64,000 nucleotides of DNA from Pseudomonas koreensis (GCF_024169245.1 NZ_JALJWP010000001.1:3287501-3351500); one strand, 5' to 3'; counted from the stretch's first letter, positions 38,053 through 48,182 are shown. Numbers and translations are program-made. Notes: a model not told the origin generated them from the sequence alone.

Positions 38053-38802
38053 TTATGGGGTGTGTTCGGAAGTGCCGGTGTAGAGCCGGATGATGTCGTC
38101 TATCTCGCCGGACATTTTCATCCGCAGCAACGTCCGCAGAATCAGCTGCACCGGCACTTTCGGGTCGTTCCTGACATAGCAGCCGATATGCTGTTCCTGG
38201 AGCACCGCGACCCCTCGCAACTGCTGCTTTGGCAGCAGGCGCTGATTGATCCAGTCCAGCGTCCACTGATTGCTTACTGCGTAGCGATAGCGTCCGGCGA
38301 GGAGCTTTTCCAGCACCTGTTCCTGATTGCGCGCGTCCTCGCGTTGCAACCGGTCGGCGTCGAACAGTGATTGCAGGGTCGGGTAGCTGTAACCGAGGAC
38401 GGTGCCGATGGCCTGTCGCGGCAGATCAGCGGGATTGATCTGCGCCGATTGATCCTCGCGGCTGACCAGCAGGTCACGCTGAAACCACAGCGGCACGCTC
38501 CAGATGTAATCGCCGGACTGATTCGGCAACCACGACTGTGCGGCATAGCAGCGCACATCGATGTCGCCGTGTTCCATGGCGTTCTGGACCCGCGCGCGCG
38601 GCAGGACGATGAATTGCGCCGGTGCGCCAACCTGGGTCGCCAGACTGAGCAGGATGTCGTGCAGGATGCCCTGGGTCGGTCTGCCGCCTTGAAGTTGCAC
38701 CATCGGCATCGCCCAGCTATCCGGCACGGCGAAGCGCAACGGCGCTTGCGCGGCCATCGCGTTGAGGCTGATACCCAGCAATGCCGCCACGGCCCACCGC
38801 AT
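38053..38802 (-). CDS. Periplasmic solute-binding protein (PBPb/family 3 type)
   Basis: 249 residues with a signal peptide (MRWAVAALLGISLNAMAAQA). The fold is that of amino-acid-type binding proteins (PLRFAVPDSWAMPMV, QGILHDILLSLATQVGAP, GDIDVRCYAAQSW, IGTVLGYSYPTLQSLFDAD). No permease or ATPase genes adjoin, so it is an orphan and may act as a sensor or share another transporter. Ligand unknown. Confidence 0.8.
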   Translation of the reverse strand: MRWAVAALLGISLNAMAAQAPLRFAVPDSWAMPMVQLQGGRPTQGILHDILLSLATQVGAPAQFIVLPRARVQNAMEHGDIDVRCYAAQSWLPNQSGDYIWSVPLWFQRDLLVSREDQSAQINPADLPRQAIGTVLGYSYPTLQSLFDADRLQREDARNQEQVLEKLLAGRYRYAVSNQWTLDWINQRLLPKQQLRGVAVLQEQHIGCYVRNDPKVPVQLILRTLLRMKMSGEIDDIIRLYTGTSEHTP

Positions 38803-38947
38803 AGACGCTCCGGTAATTCCCCATCCCGAGCTGATAAAAGCCTCTGCTGATGCAGCTTAGCCATATTAGACGAGGACACCGGATGCAATTTTGCCCTTGC
38901 TCCGCTAGCATTAGCCGCTTCTGCTTCCTTCGCTGCGACGGTTTTCG

Positions 38948-41032
38948 ATGAGTTATCAGGTTCTTGCACGTAAATGGCGTCCACGCTCGTTCCGCGAAAT
39001 GGTCGGCCAGACCCATGTGCTCAAGGCTCTGATCAATGCCTTGGACAGCCAACGGCTGCACCACGCCTACCTTTTCACCGGGACGCGCGGGGTCGGCAAG
39101 ACCACCATCGCGCGGATCATTGCCAAGTGCCTGAACTGCGAGACCGGTATCACCTCCAGCCCCTGCGGCGAATGCTCGGTGTGCCGCGAGATCGATGAGG
39201 GCCGTTTTGTCGATCTGATCGAAATCGACGCCGCCAGCCGCACCAAAGTCGAAGACACCCGCGAACTGCTCGATAACGTGCAGTACGCGCCAAGCCGTGG
39301 GCGCTTCAAGGTCTACCTGATCGACGAAGTGCACATGCTTTCCAGCCATTCCTTCAATGCGCTGCTGAAAACCCTCGAAGAGCCGCCGCCCTACGTCAAG
39401 TTCATCCTGGCGACCACTGATCCGCAGAAACTTCCGGCAACGATTCTTTCTCGCTGTCTGCAGTTCTCCCTGAAGAACATGACGCCCGAGCGTGTGGTCG
39501 AGCATTTGACCCACGTGCTCACGGCGGAAAACGTCCCGTTCGAAGACGATGCACTGTGGCTGCTCGGCCGCGCCGCCGATGGTTCCATGCGCGACGCCAT
39601 GAGCCTGACCGATCAGGCCATCGCCTTTGGTGAAGGCAAGGTGCTCGCTACCGACGTGCGAGCGATGCTCGGCACGCTGGATCACGGCCAGGTCTATGAC
39701 GTGCTGCATGCGCTGATCGAAGGCGACGCCAAGGCGTTGCTCGAAGCCGTGCGACATCTGGCCGAACAAGGCCCGGACTGGAACGGCGTGCTCTCGGAAA
39801 TTCTCAACGTGCTGCACCGCGTGGCCATCGCTCAGGCGCTGCCGGAAGGCGTCGACAATGGCCACGGCGACCGTGATCGCGTATTGGCCTTGGCCCAGGC
39901 GTTGCCGGCCGAAGACGTGCAGTTCTATTACCAGATGGGTCTGATTGGTCGCCGCGATTTGCCGCTGGCGCCGGACCCGCGTGGCGGTTTCGAAATGGTC
40001 TTGCTGCGGATGCTGGCGTTCCGCCCGGCGGATACCGCGGACGCGCCGAGGCAACCGCTAAAGCCAGTGGGGATCAGCCAGGCCACAGTTGATTCCGCAA
40101 ACTCAGTGGCTGCCGCGCCGAAGCCTGCGCCGGTGGTCGCTGCGGCTGTTGCGCCGGCACCTGCGCCCGCACCGGTAGCGGCGCCGACTCCCGAGCCAGA
40201 ACCTGTTGCGCCGGTGGTCGAAGCGCAACCGGAGCCTGAGCCTGTCGCTATCGAAGCTGTGGTCGATTTGCCATGGAACGACCCGGTAGAAGTCGAGCCC
40301 GAACCTGCGCCCGTTCAGCAACCCGCCGTCGAACCTGTGCTGGAAACCGCTGGCGAACAGCCCGAGCTGCCGCCAATGCCGTTGCCAACCCCGGACAGCG
40401 TGGTCCCGGATGCGCCGGAGTGGGCCGCCGCGCCGATTCCCGAGCCGTCCGTCGCTGACGTCGACGCAGCCACCCCGGGCATCGACCTCGACGACGAACC
40501 GCCGCTGGACGAGGACTACATCGAGCCGGACATGGATTCGGCCTATAGCTACCTCGACGAACTGGCCAGCGAACACGCCGCCGATCCTGAACCCGAGCCC
40601 GAGCCGGAACCCGCCGCCGCGCCGGCAACCGGTCTGGCCCTGCAATGGCTGGAGCTGTTCCCAAAACTGCCGATTTCCGGCATGACCGGCAGCATCGCCG
40701 CCAACTGCACGTTGATTGCGGTCGATGGCGATCATTGGCTGATGCACCTTGATCCAGCCCACAGCGCACTGTTCAACGCCACGCAACAACGGCGTCTCAA
40801 CGATGCGTTGAACCAGTTCCACGGGCGCACGCTGACGCTGACCATCGAGCTGATCAAGCCCGAGCAGGAAACCCCGGCCCAGGCCGCCTCCCGCCGCCGC
40901 GCCAATCGCCAGCGCGAGGCGGAGGAATCGATCCACGGTGATCCGTTCATCCAGCAGATGGTTCAGCAGTTCGGCGCGGTGGTGCGAAGCGATACTATTG
41001 AACCTGTCGACGCCTTGGTCACCCAAGGCTAA
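38948..41032 (+). CDS. dnaX: DNA polymerase III subunits tau/gamma
   Basis: 694 residues. AAA+ clamp-loader ATPase with Walker A GTRGVGKTT (45-53), the zinc module C64/C73/C76/C79, DEVHML and the SRC arginine-finger motif in LSRCLQFSL. A Pro/Ala/Glu-rich linker (about 365-555, many PEPEP runs) joins the C-terminal domain that binds the polymerase and DnaB. Loads the beta clamp and dimerises the replicase. First gene of dnaX-ybaB-recR. Confidence 0.97.
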   Translation: MSYQVLARKWRPRSFREMVGQTHVLKALINALDSQRLHHAYLFTGTRGVGKTTIARIIAKCLNCETGITSSPCGECSVCREIDEGRFVDLIEIDAASRTKVEDTRELLDNVQYAPSRGRFKVYLIDEVHMLSSHSFNALLKTLEEPPPYVKFILATTDPQKLPATILSRCLQFSLKNMTPERVVEHLTHVLTAENVPFEDDALWLLGRAADGSMRDAMSLTDQAIAFGEGKVLATDVRAMLGTLDHGQVYDVLHALIEGDAKALLEAVRHLAEQGPDWNGVLSEILNVLHRVAIAQALPEGVDNGHGDRDRVLALAQALPAEDVQFYYQMGLIGRRDLPLAPDPRGGFEMVLLRMLAFRPADTADAPRQPLKPVGISQATVDSANSVAAAPKPAPVVAAAVAPAPAPAPVAAPTPEPEPVAPVVEAQPEPEPVAIEAVVDLPWNDPVEVEPEPAPVQQPAVEPVLETAGEQPELPPMPLPTPDSVVPDAPEWAAAPIPEPSVADVDAATPGIDLDDEPPLDEDYIEPDMDSAYSYLDELASEHAADPEPEPEPEPAAAPATGLALQWLELFPKLPISGMTGSIAANCTLIAVDGDHWLMHLDPAHSALFNATQQRRLNDALNQFHGRTLTLTIELIKPEQETPAQAASRRRANRQREAEESIHGDPFIQQMVQQFGAVVRSDTIEPVDALVTQG

Positions 41033-41098
41033 TAACTGAAGGTGCTCGGCCGCGATGGCCGGGCGCTGTTTTATCCAAGTACGTTTGAGGTGATTCCC

Positions 41099-41437
41099 AT
41101 GATGAAAGGTGGCATGGCCGGCCTGATGAAGCAGGCGCAGCAGATGCAGGAAAAAATGGCCAAGATGCAGGAAGAACTGGCCAACGCCGAAGTCACCGGC
41201 AAGGCCGGCGGCGACATGGTCACCGTGGTGATGACCGGTCGTCACGACGTTAAAAGCGTGAGCATCGACCCGAGCCTGGTCGAAGGCCTGAGCGAAGACG
41301 ACAAGGAAATGCTGGAAGCCGTGATCGCCGCCGCCGTCAACGACGCCGTGCGCAAGATCGAAGCCAACAGCCAGGAAAAAATGGGCAGCATGACCGCCGG
41401 CATGAACCTGCCAGCGGGTATGAAACTGCCGTTCTGA
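41099..41437 (+). CDS. ybaB: Nucleoid-associated protein YbaB/EbfC
   Basis: 112 residues, [20 protein letters not shown] with a coiled N-terminal helix and the typical [20 protein letters not shown] core. Binds DNA as a dimer. Lies between dnaX and recR as in most bacteria, though here a terminator and an oxidoreductase gene are inserted before recR. The ATG at 41099 has GAGG 8 bases upstream. Confidence 0.95.
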   Translation: MMKGGMAGLMKQAQQMQEKMAKMQEELANAEVTGKAGGDMVTVVMTGRHDVKSVSIDPSLVEGLSEDDKEMLEAVIAAAVNDAVRKIEANSQEKMGSMTAGMNLPAGMKLPF

Positions 41438-41466
41438 TTCGCCACTGCGCGGCAGATGAGCTACAC

Positions 41467-41496
41467 AAAATGCCAGGCATCGCGCCTGGCATTTTT
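41467..41496. terminator. ybaB terminator (bidirectional)
   Basis: 8-bp stem TGCCAGGC/GCCTGGCA with a 5-base loop, five U after and four A before. Confidence 0.88.
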
Positions 41497-41520
41497 GTTT
41501 CTGACCCAGTAACACCGCAC

Positions 41521-41616
41521 CCTGTAGGAGCTGTCGAGTGAAACGAGACTGCGATCTTTTGATTCTGTTGTTTTACAAGCAAGATCAACAGATCGCAGCG
41601 TTCCGCAGCTCCTACA
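41521..41616. repeat. Diverged REP-like inverted repeat
   Basis: CCTGTAGGAGCTGTCGAGTG and CGTTCCGCAGCTCCTACA arms share the outer ends with the GTAGGAGCTG family but differ inside, with extra spacer. Lies between ybaB and the MDR gene. Confidence 0.75.
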
Positions 41617-41710
41617 TGGATGGGGTGCAGTGCGAAACATCGAACGCCCAAAAACCTTAACGGTCTGCTCCCTATACTCGCTGAATTCACTATTCACAGG
41701 AGACGCTGAC

Positions 41711-42745
41711 ATGTCCGACCCTCTCACCCTCAACCAACGCTTCGTCCTCGCCTCGCGCCCGACCGGTGCGCCGACCCCGGAAAACTTCCGTCTCGAGCGC
41801 GAGGCTTTGCCGGATCTGCATGACGGCCAGGTGTTGCTGAAAACCCTGTACCTGTCGCTCGACCCCTACATGCGCGGACGCATGAGCGACGCACCGTCCT
41901 ACGCCGCGCCAGTGCAAATCGGCGAAGTGATGACCGGCGGCGCGGTCAGCCGGGTCGAGCAATCCAATCATCCGAAATTCCACACCGGCGATCTGGTGGT
42001 GGGTGCGACTGGCTGGCAAAGCCACAGCATCAGCGACGGCCGCAACATCATGCCGATTCCCGCCGGTCTGCCGAGTCCGTCGATGGCTCTCGGGGTGCTG
42101 GGCATGCCGGGCATGACCGCGTACATGGGGCTGATGGACATCGGTCAGCCGAAAGAAGGCGAAACCCTGGTGGTGGCTGCGGCGTCCGGCGCCGTCGGCT
42201 CGGTGGTCGGGCAAGTGGCGAAGATCAAAGGCCTGCGCGCGGTCGGCGTGGCCGGTGGTGCCGAGAAGTGCAAATACGTGGTCGAGGAATTGGGTTTCGA
42301 TGCCTGCATCGACCACAAGGCCGACGACTTCGCCGAGCAACTGGCCAAGGCCTGCCCCAACGGCATCGACATTTATTATGAGAACGTCGGCGGCCATGTC
42401 TTCGACGCAGTCTTGCCGTTGCTCAACCCCAAGGCGCGCATCCCGTTGTGCGGCCTGATCGCCGGCTACAACGCCGCCGAGGCGCCAACCGGCCCGGATC
42501 GCCTGCCGATGCTGCAACGCACTTTGCTCACCAAGCGTGTGCGTATTCAGGGCTTCATCGTCTTCGACGACTACGGTGATCGTCAGCCGGAATTCATCAG
42601 CCACATGGTGCCGTGGGTTCGCGACGGCAAGGTGAAATTCCGCGAGGACGTGGTCGAAGGCCTGGAGCAGGCGCCCGAAGCGTTTATCGGTCTGCTGGAA
42701 GGGCGCAACTTCGGCAAACTGGTGGTCCGGGTCGCCCAGGACTGA
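41711..42745 (+). CDS. NADP-dependent oxidoreductase, zinc-free MDR (CurA / leukotriene B4 dehydrogenase-like)
   Basis: 344 residues. N-terminal PTPENFRLEREALPDLHDGQ, YLSLDPYMRGRM and the nucleotide-binding AAASGAVGSVVGQVAKIKG with GGAEKCKYVVEELGFDACID. Members reduce alkenals or curcumin-like enones with NADPH in the cytosol. No catalytic zinc ligands are seen. AGGAG stands 8 bases before the ATG. It separates ybaB from recR, interrupting the usual operon, but reads in the same direction. Confidence 0.9.
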   Translation: MSDPLTLNQRFVLASRPTGAPTPENFRLEREALPDLHDGQVLLKTLYLSLDPYMRGRMSDAPSYAAPVQIGEVMTGGAVSRVEQSNHPKFHTGDLVVGATGWQSHSISDGRNIMPIPAGLPSPSMALGVLGMPGMTAYMGLMDIGQPKEGETLVVAAASGAVGSVVGQVAKIKGLRAVGVAGGAEKCKYVVEELGFDACIDHKADDFAEQLAKACPNGIDIYYENVGGHVFDAVLPLLNPKARIPLCGLIAGYNAAEAPTGPDRLPMLQRTLLTKRVRIQGFIVFDDYGDRQPEFISHMVPWVRDGKVKFREDVVEGLEQAPEAFIGLLEGRNFGKLVVRVAQD

Positions 42746-42811
42746 GGATTTGACGCTGGCCAGAGGCGCGGGTATAAACCGCGTCTCGTTGTTTAGTCGG
42801 ACTGTTTACCC

Positions 42812-43414
42812 ATGAGCTTCAGCCCTTTAATTCGCCAACTGATCGACGCCCTGCGCACCTTGCCGGGCGTGGGTCAGAAAACCGCTCAGCGCATGGCGTT
42901 GCAGTTGCTCGAACGTGATCGCAGCGGCGGCACGCGCCTGGCCCAGGCCTTGAGCCAGGCCATGGAAGGCGTCGGCCATTGCCGCCAGTGCCGCACGCTG
43001 ACCGAGGACGACTTGTGTCCGCAATGCGCCGACCCGCGCCGCGATGACACGCTGCTGTGTGTAGTCGAAGGGCCGATGGACGTTTATGCGGTGGAGCAGA
43101 CCGGATTCCGTGGCCGCTATTTTGTGCTCAAGGGGCATTTGTCGCCGCTGGACGGATTGGGGCCCGAAGCAATCGGCATTCCGCAATTGATGGCGCGGAT
43201 TGAAGAGGCGGGGACGTTTACCGAAGTCATTCTCGCCACCAACCCGACGGTCGAAGGCGAAGCGACGGCGCATTACATCGCGCAGTTGCTCAATAACAAA
43301 GGTCTGGTCGCCTCGCGGATTGCCCACGGCGTACCGCTGGGCGGTGAGCTGGAGCTGGTTGACGGCGGTACGCTGGCGCATTCGTTTGCCGGGCGCAAAC
43401 CGATTTCCCTCTGA
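42812..43414 (+). CDS. recR: Recombination mediator RecR
   Basis: 200 residues. Helix-hairpin-helix ([20 protein letters not shown]), four-cysteine zinc finger ([19 protein letters not shown]) and Toprim domain ([18 protein letters not shown]). Works with RecF/RecO to load RecA at gaps. Length and order are typical. Confidence 0.97.
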   Translation: MSFSPLIRQLIDALRTLPGVGQKTAQRMALQLLERDRSGGTRLAQALSQAMEGVGHCRQCRTLTEDDLCPQCADPRRDDTLLCVVEGPMDVYAVEQTGFRGRYFVLKGHLSPLDGLGPEAIGIPQLMARIEEAGTFTEVILATNPTVEGEATAHYIAQLLNNKGLVASRIAHGVPLGGELELVDGGTLAHSFAGRKPISL

Positions 43415-43419
43415 TAAAA

Positions 43420-43506
43420 ATCAAAAGATCGCAGCCTTCGGCAGCTCCTACAAGGGAACGCATTCCAATGTAGGAGCCGCCGAAGGCTGCGATCTTTTGA
43501 TCTTCT
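43420..43506. repeat. REP-like inverted repeat, 'GTAGGAGCTGCCGAAGG' family
   Basis: Arms ATCAAAAGATCGCAGCCTTC and complement directly after the recR stop; may end the recR transcript. Confidence 0.9.
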
Positions 43507-43568
43507 GCATCTTGAATACCAAGCAAGCGCTCGGTTAACGTCGGCGAACCCTTCCGTGGAGCTCGCCC

Positions 43569-44717
43569 ATGCCTGCCTTTCAGGAATACTTCGACCCCAG
43601 CCACCAATTGGTCCGCGACAGTGTCAGACGTTTCGTCGAACGCGAGATCCTGCCGGGCATCGATGAGTGGGAAGAAGCCGAGAGCTTTCCCCGTGAGCTG
43701 TACCTCAAGGCCGGTGCGGCGGGCATTCTCGGCATCGGCTATCCCGAGGCGCTCGGTGGCAGCCATGAAGGCGATCTGTTCGCCAAGGTCGCCGCCAGTG
43801 AAGAGCTAATGCGCTGTGGCTCTGGCGGCCTCGTAGCCGGGCTGGGCTCGCTGGATATCGGTTTGCCGCCGATCGTCAAATGGGCGCGGCCTGAAGTGCG
43901 AGAGCGGGTCGTCCCCCAAGTGCTCAGCGGCGAAAAGATCAGCGCCTTGGCCGTGACCGAGCCCGGCGGCGGTTCCGACGTCGCCAACCTGCAAACCCGC
44001 GCCGTGCGCGACGGCGATTGCTACCGGGTCACTGGCAGCAAAACCTTTATCACCAGCGGCGTGCGCGCGGATTTTTACACCGTCGCGGTGCGTACCGGTG
44101 CGCCGGGGTTCGGCGGCATCAGCCTGTTGCTGATCGAGAAGGGCACGCCAGGTTTCAGCGTCGGTCGGCAGTTGAAGAAAATGGGCTGGTGGGCGTCGGA
44201 TACCGCTGAATTGTTCTTCGACGACTGCCGCGTGCCTGTAGGAAACTTGATCGGCGCAGAGAACATGGGCTTTGCCTGCATCATGGGCGATTTCCAGAGC
44301 GAAAGGCTGGCGCTGGCGCTGATGGCCAACATGACGGCGCAATTGGCGCTGGAGGAGAGCCTGAAATGGGCGCGCGAGCGTGAGGCGTTCGGCAAACCCA
44401 TCGGCAAATTTCAGGTGATCAAACATCGCCTCGCCGAAATGGCCACAGCGCTGGAAGTGTCCCGGGAGTTCACTTATCGGCAAGCGGCGAAAATGGCGGC
44501 GGGGCAGAGCGTGATCAAGGAGATTTCCATGGCGAAGAACTTCGCCACCGACACATCGGACCGGATCACCACCGAAGCCGTGCAGATTCTTGGCGGGCTC
44601 GGTTATATGCGTGAAAGCCTGGTGGAGCGGCTGTATCGGGATAACCGCATTCTGTCGATTGGTGGCGGGACGCGGGAAGTGATGAACGAAATCATCAGCA
44701 AGCAGATGGGGCTCTAA
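43569..44717 (+). CDS. Acyl-CoA dehydrogenase
   Basis: 382 residues, normal for the FAD flavoprotein family. Visible: ALAVTEPGGGSDVANLQTRA (FAD/substrate signature), WWASDTAELFFDDCRVPVGN, FGKPIGKFQVIKHRLAEMA and the C-terminal signature QILGGLGYMRESLVERLYRD with ILSIGGGTREVM. Oxidises an acyl-CoA to the 2-enoyl-CoA; chain specificity not readable. Single gene between recR and apt. Confidence 0.93.
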   Translation: MPAFQEYFDPSHQLVRDSVRRFVEREILPGIDEWEEAESFPRELYLKAGAAGILGIGYPEALGGSHEGDLFAKVAASEELMRCGSGGLVAGLGSLDIGLPPIVKWARPEVRERVVPQVLSGEKISALAVTEPGGGSDVANLQTRAVRDGDCYRVTGSKTFITSGVRADFYTVAVRTGAPGFGGISLLLIEKGTPGFSVGRQLKKMGWWASDTAELFFDDCRVPVGNLIGAENMGFACIMGDFQSERLALALMANMTAQLALEESLKWAREREAFGKPIGKFQVIKHRLAEMATALEVSREFTYRQAAKMAAGQSVIKEISMAKNFATDTSDRITTEAVQILGGLGYMRESLVERLYRDNRILSIGGGTREVMNEIISKQMGL

Positions 44718-44718
44718 A

Positions 44719-44806
44719 AGCAAAAGATCGCAGCCTTCGGCAGCTCCTACAGGGAAATGCGGATCCCTGTGTAGGAGCTGCCGAAGGCTGCGATCTTTTG
44801 ATCTTG
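44719..44806. repeat. REP-like inverted repeat, 'GTAGGAGCTGCCGAAGG' family
   Basis: Arms AAAGATCGCAGCCTTCGGCA and complement exactly between the convergent stops of the dehydrogenase and apt. Confidence 0.92.
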
Positions 44807-44807
44807 A

Positions 44808-45356
44808 TTATTTATCGGTCAACGCAAACTGCGTCAGGCAAAAGGTAGGAATGCCCATATCCTCAAGACGCTGCGAGCCTTGCAGCTCTGGCAGATCAAT
44901 GATCGCCGCCGCTTCATGCACCCGCGCGCCCATGCGGCGAATCAGGTTGGCCGCGGCGATCAGCGTGCCGCCAGTAGCGATCAGGTCATCGAACATCACT
45001 ACCGAATCGCCTTCACACAGGCTGTCGGCGTGCACTTCCAGAAACGCTTCGCCGTATTCGGTTGCGTAACCTTCGGCCAGCACGTCCGCCGGCAGTTTGC
45101 CTTGCTTGCGGAACAGCACCAGCGGCTTGTTCAACTGGTAGGCCAACACCGAACCGATCAGAAAGCCACGGGCATCCATGGCGCCGATGTGGGTAAATTC
45201 GGCTTCGACGTAGCGATGGGCGAAGCTGTCCATCACCAGGCGCAGGGCCGTCGGCGACTGGAACAACGGGGTGATGTCGCGAAAGATCACGCCCGGCTTG
45301 GGGAAGTCGATCACGGGGCGGATCAGGGATTTGATGTCGAAGGAGTCGAAGACCAT
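44808..45356 (-). CDS. apt: Adenine phosphoribosyltransferase
   Basis: 182 residues. Makes AMP from adenine and PRPP. PRPP-binding loop in [35 protein letters not shown] near the N-terminus and [12 protein letters not shown] chose the ATG at 45356 ([19 protein letters not shown]), which gives the normal family length. Followed in the same direction from anr. Confidence 0.96.
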   Translation of the reverse strand: MVFDSFDIKSLIRPVIDFPKPGVIFRDITPLFQSPTALRLVMDSFAHRYVEAEFTHIGAMDARGFLIGSVLAYQLNKPLVLFRKQGKLPADVLAEGYATEYGEAFLEVHADSLCEGDSVVMFDDLIATGGTLIAAANLIRRMGARVHEAAAIIDLPELQGSQRLEDMGIPTFCLTQFALTDK

Positions 45357-45431
45357 CGGGGTGTCCTGGCAGGGCTGCAAACGGCGCAGTATACCCGCGG
45401 CTGAAACGATTCGCTCAACCGCGGGTCGTGA

Positions 45432-46166
45432 TCAGCCTTCGATCGAACCGCCGGCCAGCGCGCACAGCTGGATCGGATCGAGAATGTGGATCTCCTTGCC
45501 CTCGGCAGCAATCAGCTCGTTCTGCTGAAAGCGCGTGAACACCCGCGACACGGTTTCCACCGCCAGGCCCAGGTAATTACCGATTTCATTGCGCGACATG
45601 CTCAGGCGGAACTGGTTGGCCGAGAAGCCGCGAGCGCGGAAGCGTGCCGACAGGTTGACCAGAAAAGTAGCGATGCGCTCGTCAGCGGTCTTCTTCGACA
45701 GCAGCAGCATCATTTGCTGGTCGTCGCGGATCTCGCGGCTCATCACTCGCATCAACTGGCGGCGCAGTTGCGGCAATTGCAGGGCCAGTTCGTCGAGGCG
45801 TTCGAAGGGGATTTCGCAGACCGAAGTAGTCTCCAGCGCCTGGGCCGACACCGGGTGTTTCTCGGTGTCCATGCCCGACAGGCCGACCAGTTCGCTTGGC
45901 AGGTGGAAGCCAGTCAGTTGCTCTTCGCCGGCATCGCTCAGGCTGAAGGTTTTCAGAGCGCCGGAGCGTACTGCATAAACGGAATCGAAGGTGTCGCCCT
46001 GGCGAAAGAGGAATTCACCTTTTTTCAGCGGGCGGCCGCGTTTAACGATTTCGTCCAGCGCATCCATGTCTTCCAGATTCAGCGAAAGTGGCAGGCAGAG
46101 CGGGGCCAGGCTGCAATCCTTGCAGTGGGCCTGGGTGTGAGCGCGCAGTTTGACTGGCTCGGACAT
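45432..46166 (-). CDS. anr: Anr, FNR-type oxygen-sensing transcription factor
   Basis: 244 residues. N-terminal cysteines in [11 protein letters not shown] plus a further cysteine in TTSVCEIPF bind the oxygen-labile [4Fe-4S] cluster; cAMP-binding-like domain; C-terminal HTH with [23 protein letters not shown], including E and SR residues that read TTGAT half sites. Activates low-oxygen genes. The ATG at 46166 with AAGGA upstream is chosen over longer in-frame starts. Its likely targets in this window are hemN and ccoNOQP-2, which carry boxes. Confidence 0.96.
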   Translation of the reverse strand: MSEPVKLRAHTQAHCKDCSLAPLCLPLSLNLEDMDALDEIVKRGRPLKKGEFLFRQGDTFDSVYAVRSGALKTFSLSDAGEEQLTGFHLPSELVGLSGMDTEKHPVSAQALETTSVCEIPFERLDELALQLPQLRRQLMRVMSREIRDDQQMMLLLSKKTADERIATFLVNLSARFRARGFSANQFRLSMSRNEIGNYLGLAVETVSRVFTRFQQNELIAAEGKEIHILDPIQLCALAGGSIEG

Positions 46167-46320
46167 TTCTTCAATCCTTGTGGGAAAACACACATAAGCC
46201 GTAAGGGTAACCCACGCAAGGACATTCAGGCCAGCACGCGGCGGCGTTGTCCCACAGACATAAAGCCGCAGCACCTGCGGCCGATAAACAACTATCTGCA
46301 TTCATCCAGGGAAGGCTCCG

Positions 46321-46803
46321 ATGACCGCCATTGGCACGTTAGGCCCCGGTAGCAGCGGCGTTGCTGCCGCGCCCGAGGTAATCAGTCCCGACGTTGCAAT
46401 CGACCGCGATGACGACTTGTCGCGTACGGCAATCCCGACCTTGGTCGAGGGCGTCAAAGTGTCGCTGTCCGGCGCGGCCATCGCCAAATCCGCTGCTGTC
46501 GGCGGCGAGAACAGCGACATCGACAACAGCGGCTTGCCGGAGAACATCCAGCAGTTGCTGAAGATGATTCGCAAAATACAAAAAGAGATCATCGAGAAGA
46601 AAGCGCGCATGGCAGCGGTCATGTCCGACAGAACCCTGTCCACCGAAGAAAAGATCAACAAGCTCGCCGCACTGCGCGGTGCCATTGCCGCGCTCAACAG
46701 TGGCCTGATCACCGCCAACCTCGCCTTGTCGAAAGTGATGAACCAGTCGGCGTTGAATCCTGATCAGAATCTCAAGGTCGGCTCCTTGCTGACCAAGCCT
46801 TAG
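46321..46803 (+). CDS. Hypothetical coiled-coil protein
   Basis: 160 residues with no signal peptide. Disordered Gly/Ala-rich N-terminus (about 1-65), then a helical heptad-like region (NIQQLLKMIRKIQKEIIEKK, EEKINKLAALRGAIAALNSG) rich in Leu/Lys/Glu. GGAAGG precedes the ATG by 6 bases. Divergent from anr; its stop overlaps the hemN stop by 4 bases tail to tail. Function not recognised. Codon use is like its neighbours. Confidence 0.75.
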   Translation: MTAIGTLGPGSSGVAAAPEVISPDVAIDRDDDLSRTAIPTLVEGVKVSLSGAAIAKSAAVGGENSDIDNSGLPENIQQLLKMIRKIQKEIIEKKARMAAVMSDRTLSTEEKINKLAALRGAIAALNSGLITANLALSKVMNQSALNPDQNLKVGSLLTKP

Positions 46804-48182
46804 ATCACCCGCGAGAAACGCTGGCGGTTCTGCTGCTCCAGGTACGCATCGAAGACCATGCACACCGAGCGCACCAGCAATCGGCCAGCCGGCAATACCT
46901 CGATGCGTTCGCGCTCGAGTCTGAGCAGGCCATCTTCGGCCATGCCTTGCAACTGCGGCCACAGCGCTCCGAAATAGCCCTGAAAATCGATGTTGAACTG
47001 CTGCTCGATTTCAGCGAATTCGAGTTCGAAATTGCAGATCAGCTGCTGAATCACCGCGCGACGCAAGCGATCGTCGGCGTTGCATATCAGGCCGCGACTG
47101 GTCGCCAGTTGCGCGCTGACGAGGCTGTTCTGATAGGCGTTTAGGTCGCTGCTGTTCTGGCAGTACAGATCGCCAATCTGGCTGATCGCCGACACGCCCA
47201 GACCAATCAGATCGCAATGGCCGTGGGTGGTGTAACCCTGGAAATTGCGTTGCAGGGTGTGTTCTTCCTGAGCGATCGCCAACTCGTCATCGGGCAGGGC
47301 GAAGTGGTCCATGCCGATGTAGCGGTAACCGGCGGCGGTCAGTTGCTCGATGGTGCGCTGGAGCATTTCCAGTTTGTGCGCGGGGCTGGGCAGTTCGCTG
47401 CTGTTGATCCGCCGTTGCGGCATGAAGCGCTCCGGCAAATGTGCGTAGTTGAACACCGAGAGGCGATCCGGTTGCAGGCTGATCACTTCGTCGCCGGTGC
47501 GGGCGAAGTTGTCCGGGGTCTGCTTCGGCAGGCCGTAGATCAGATCGATGTTGATCGAGCGAAATTGCAGGGTTCGCGCCGCATCGATCACCGCGCGGGT
47601 TTCTTCCAGGCTTTGCAAGCGATTTACCGCGCGCTGCACCGCCGGGTCAAGGTCTTGCAGGCCAATGCTGACCCGGTTGAAACCCAGTTCACGCAGCAGG
47701 CCCATGGTCGACCAGTCGGCCTCGCGCGGGTCTATTTCGATGCCGTAATCGCCGGAGTCATCATCGAGCAGATTGAAATGCTTGCGCAGGTGCGCCATCA
47801 GTTGGCGCAGTTCGTCGTGGCTGAGAAAGGTCGGCGTGCCGCCACCGAAATGCAGTTGCTCGACTTTTTGCGCCGGGTCGAGGTGGCAGGCGATCAACTG
47901 GATTTCCTGCTCGAGACGTTGCAGGTACGGCTGCGCGCGGCCGCGATCCTTGGTGATGACCTTGTTGCAGGCGCAGTAGTAGCAAATGTTCGCGCAGAAC
48001 GGCACATGCACATACAGCGACAACGGCCGCTGCGCCTTGCGGCTGTCGCGCAGGGCATGGAACAGGTCGAAGGTGCCGACCTGACCGTGAAATTGCACGG
48101 CAGTCGGGTACGAGGTGTAGCGTGGCCCCGCCAGATCGTAGCGGCGGATCAGATCAGAGTCCCAACGAATGGCGTCGAGCAT
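46800..48182 (-). CDS. hemN: Oxygen-independent coproporphyrinogen III oxidase (radical SAM)
   Basis: 460 residues. Radical-SAM cluster C-x3-C-x2-C-x-C in CANICYYCACN, with FGGGTPTFLS and the GIEIDPREA/GLQDLDPAVQRAVNR stretches of HemN. Makes protoporphyrinogen for haem without oxygen, needed for the haem-rich cbb3 oxidases encoded downstream in this block. A perfect ANR box lies 64 bases upstream. Confidence 0.96.
   Translation of the reverse strand: MLDAIRWDSDLIRRYDLAGPRYTSYPTAVQFHGQVGTFDLFHALRDSRKAQRPLSLYVHVPFCANICYYCACNKVITKDRGRAQPYLQRLEQEIQLIACHLDPAQKVEQLHFGGGTPTFLSHDELRQLMAHLRKHFNLLDDDSGDYGIEIDPREADWSTMGLLRELGFNRVSIGLQDLDPAVQRAVNRLQSLEETRAVIDAARTLQFRSINIDLIYGLPKQTPDNFARTGDEVISLQPDRLSVFNYAHLPERFMPQRRINSSELPSPAHKLEMLQRTIEQLTAAGYRYIGMDHFALPDDELAIAQEEHTLQRNFQGYTTHGHCDLIGLGVSAISQIGDLYCQNSSDLNAYQNSLVSAQLATSRGLICNADDRLRRAVIQQLICNFELEFAEIEQQFNIDFQGYFGALWPQLQGMAEDGLLRLERERIEVLPAGRLLVRSVCMVFDAYLEQQNRQRFSRVI

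Noticed and set aside
40100..40700. Programmed frameshift in dnaX (gamma form)
   Set aside because: No A-AAA-AAG type slippery heptamer or clear stimulatory structure was seen in the linker region, so gamma by frameshift is not supported here.
46100..46320. ANR box in front of anr (autoregulation)
   Set aside because: No TTGAT-N4-ATCAA-like sequence was found upstream of the chosen start.
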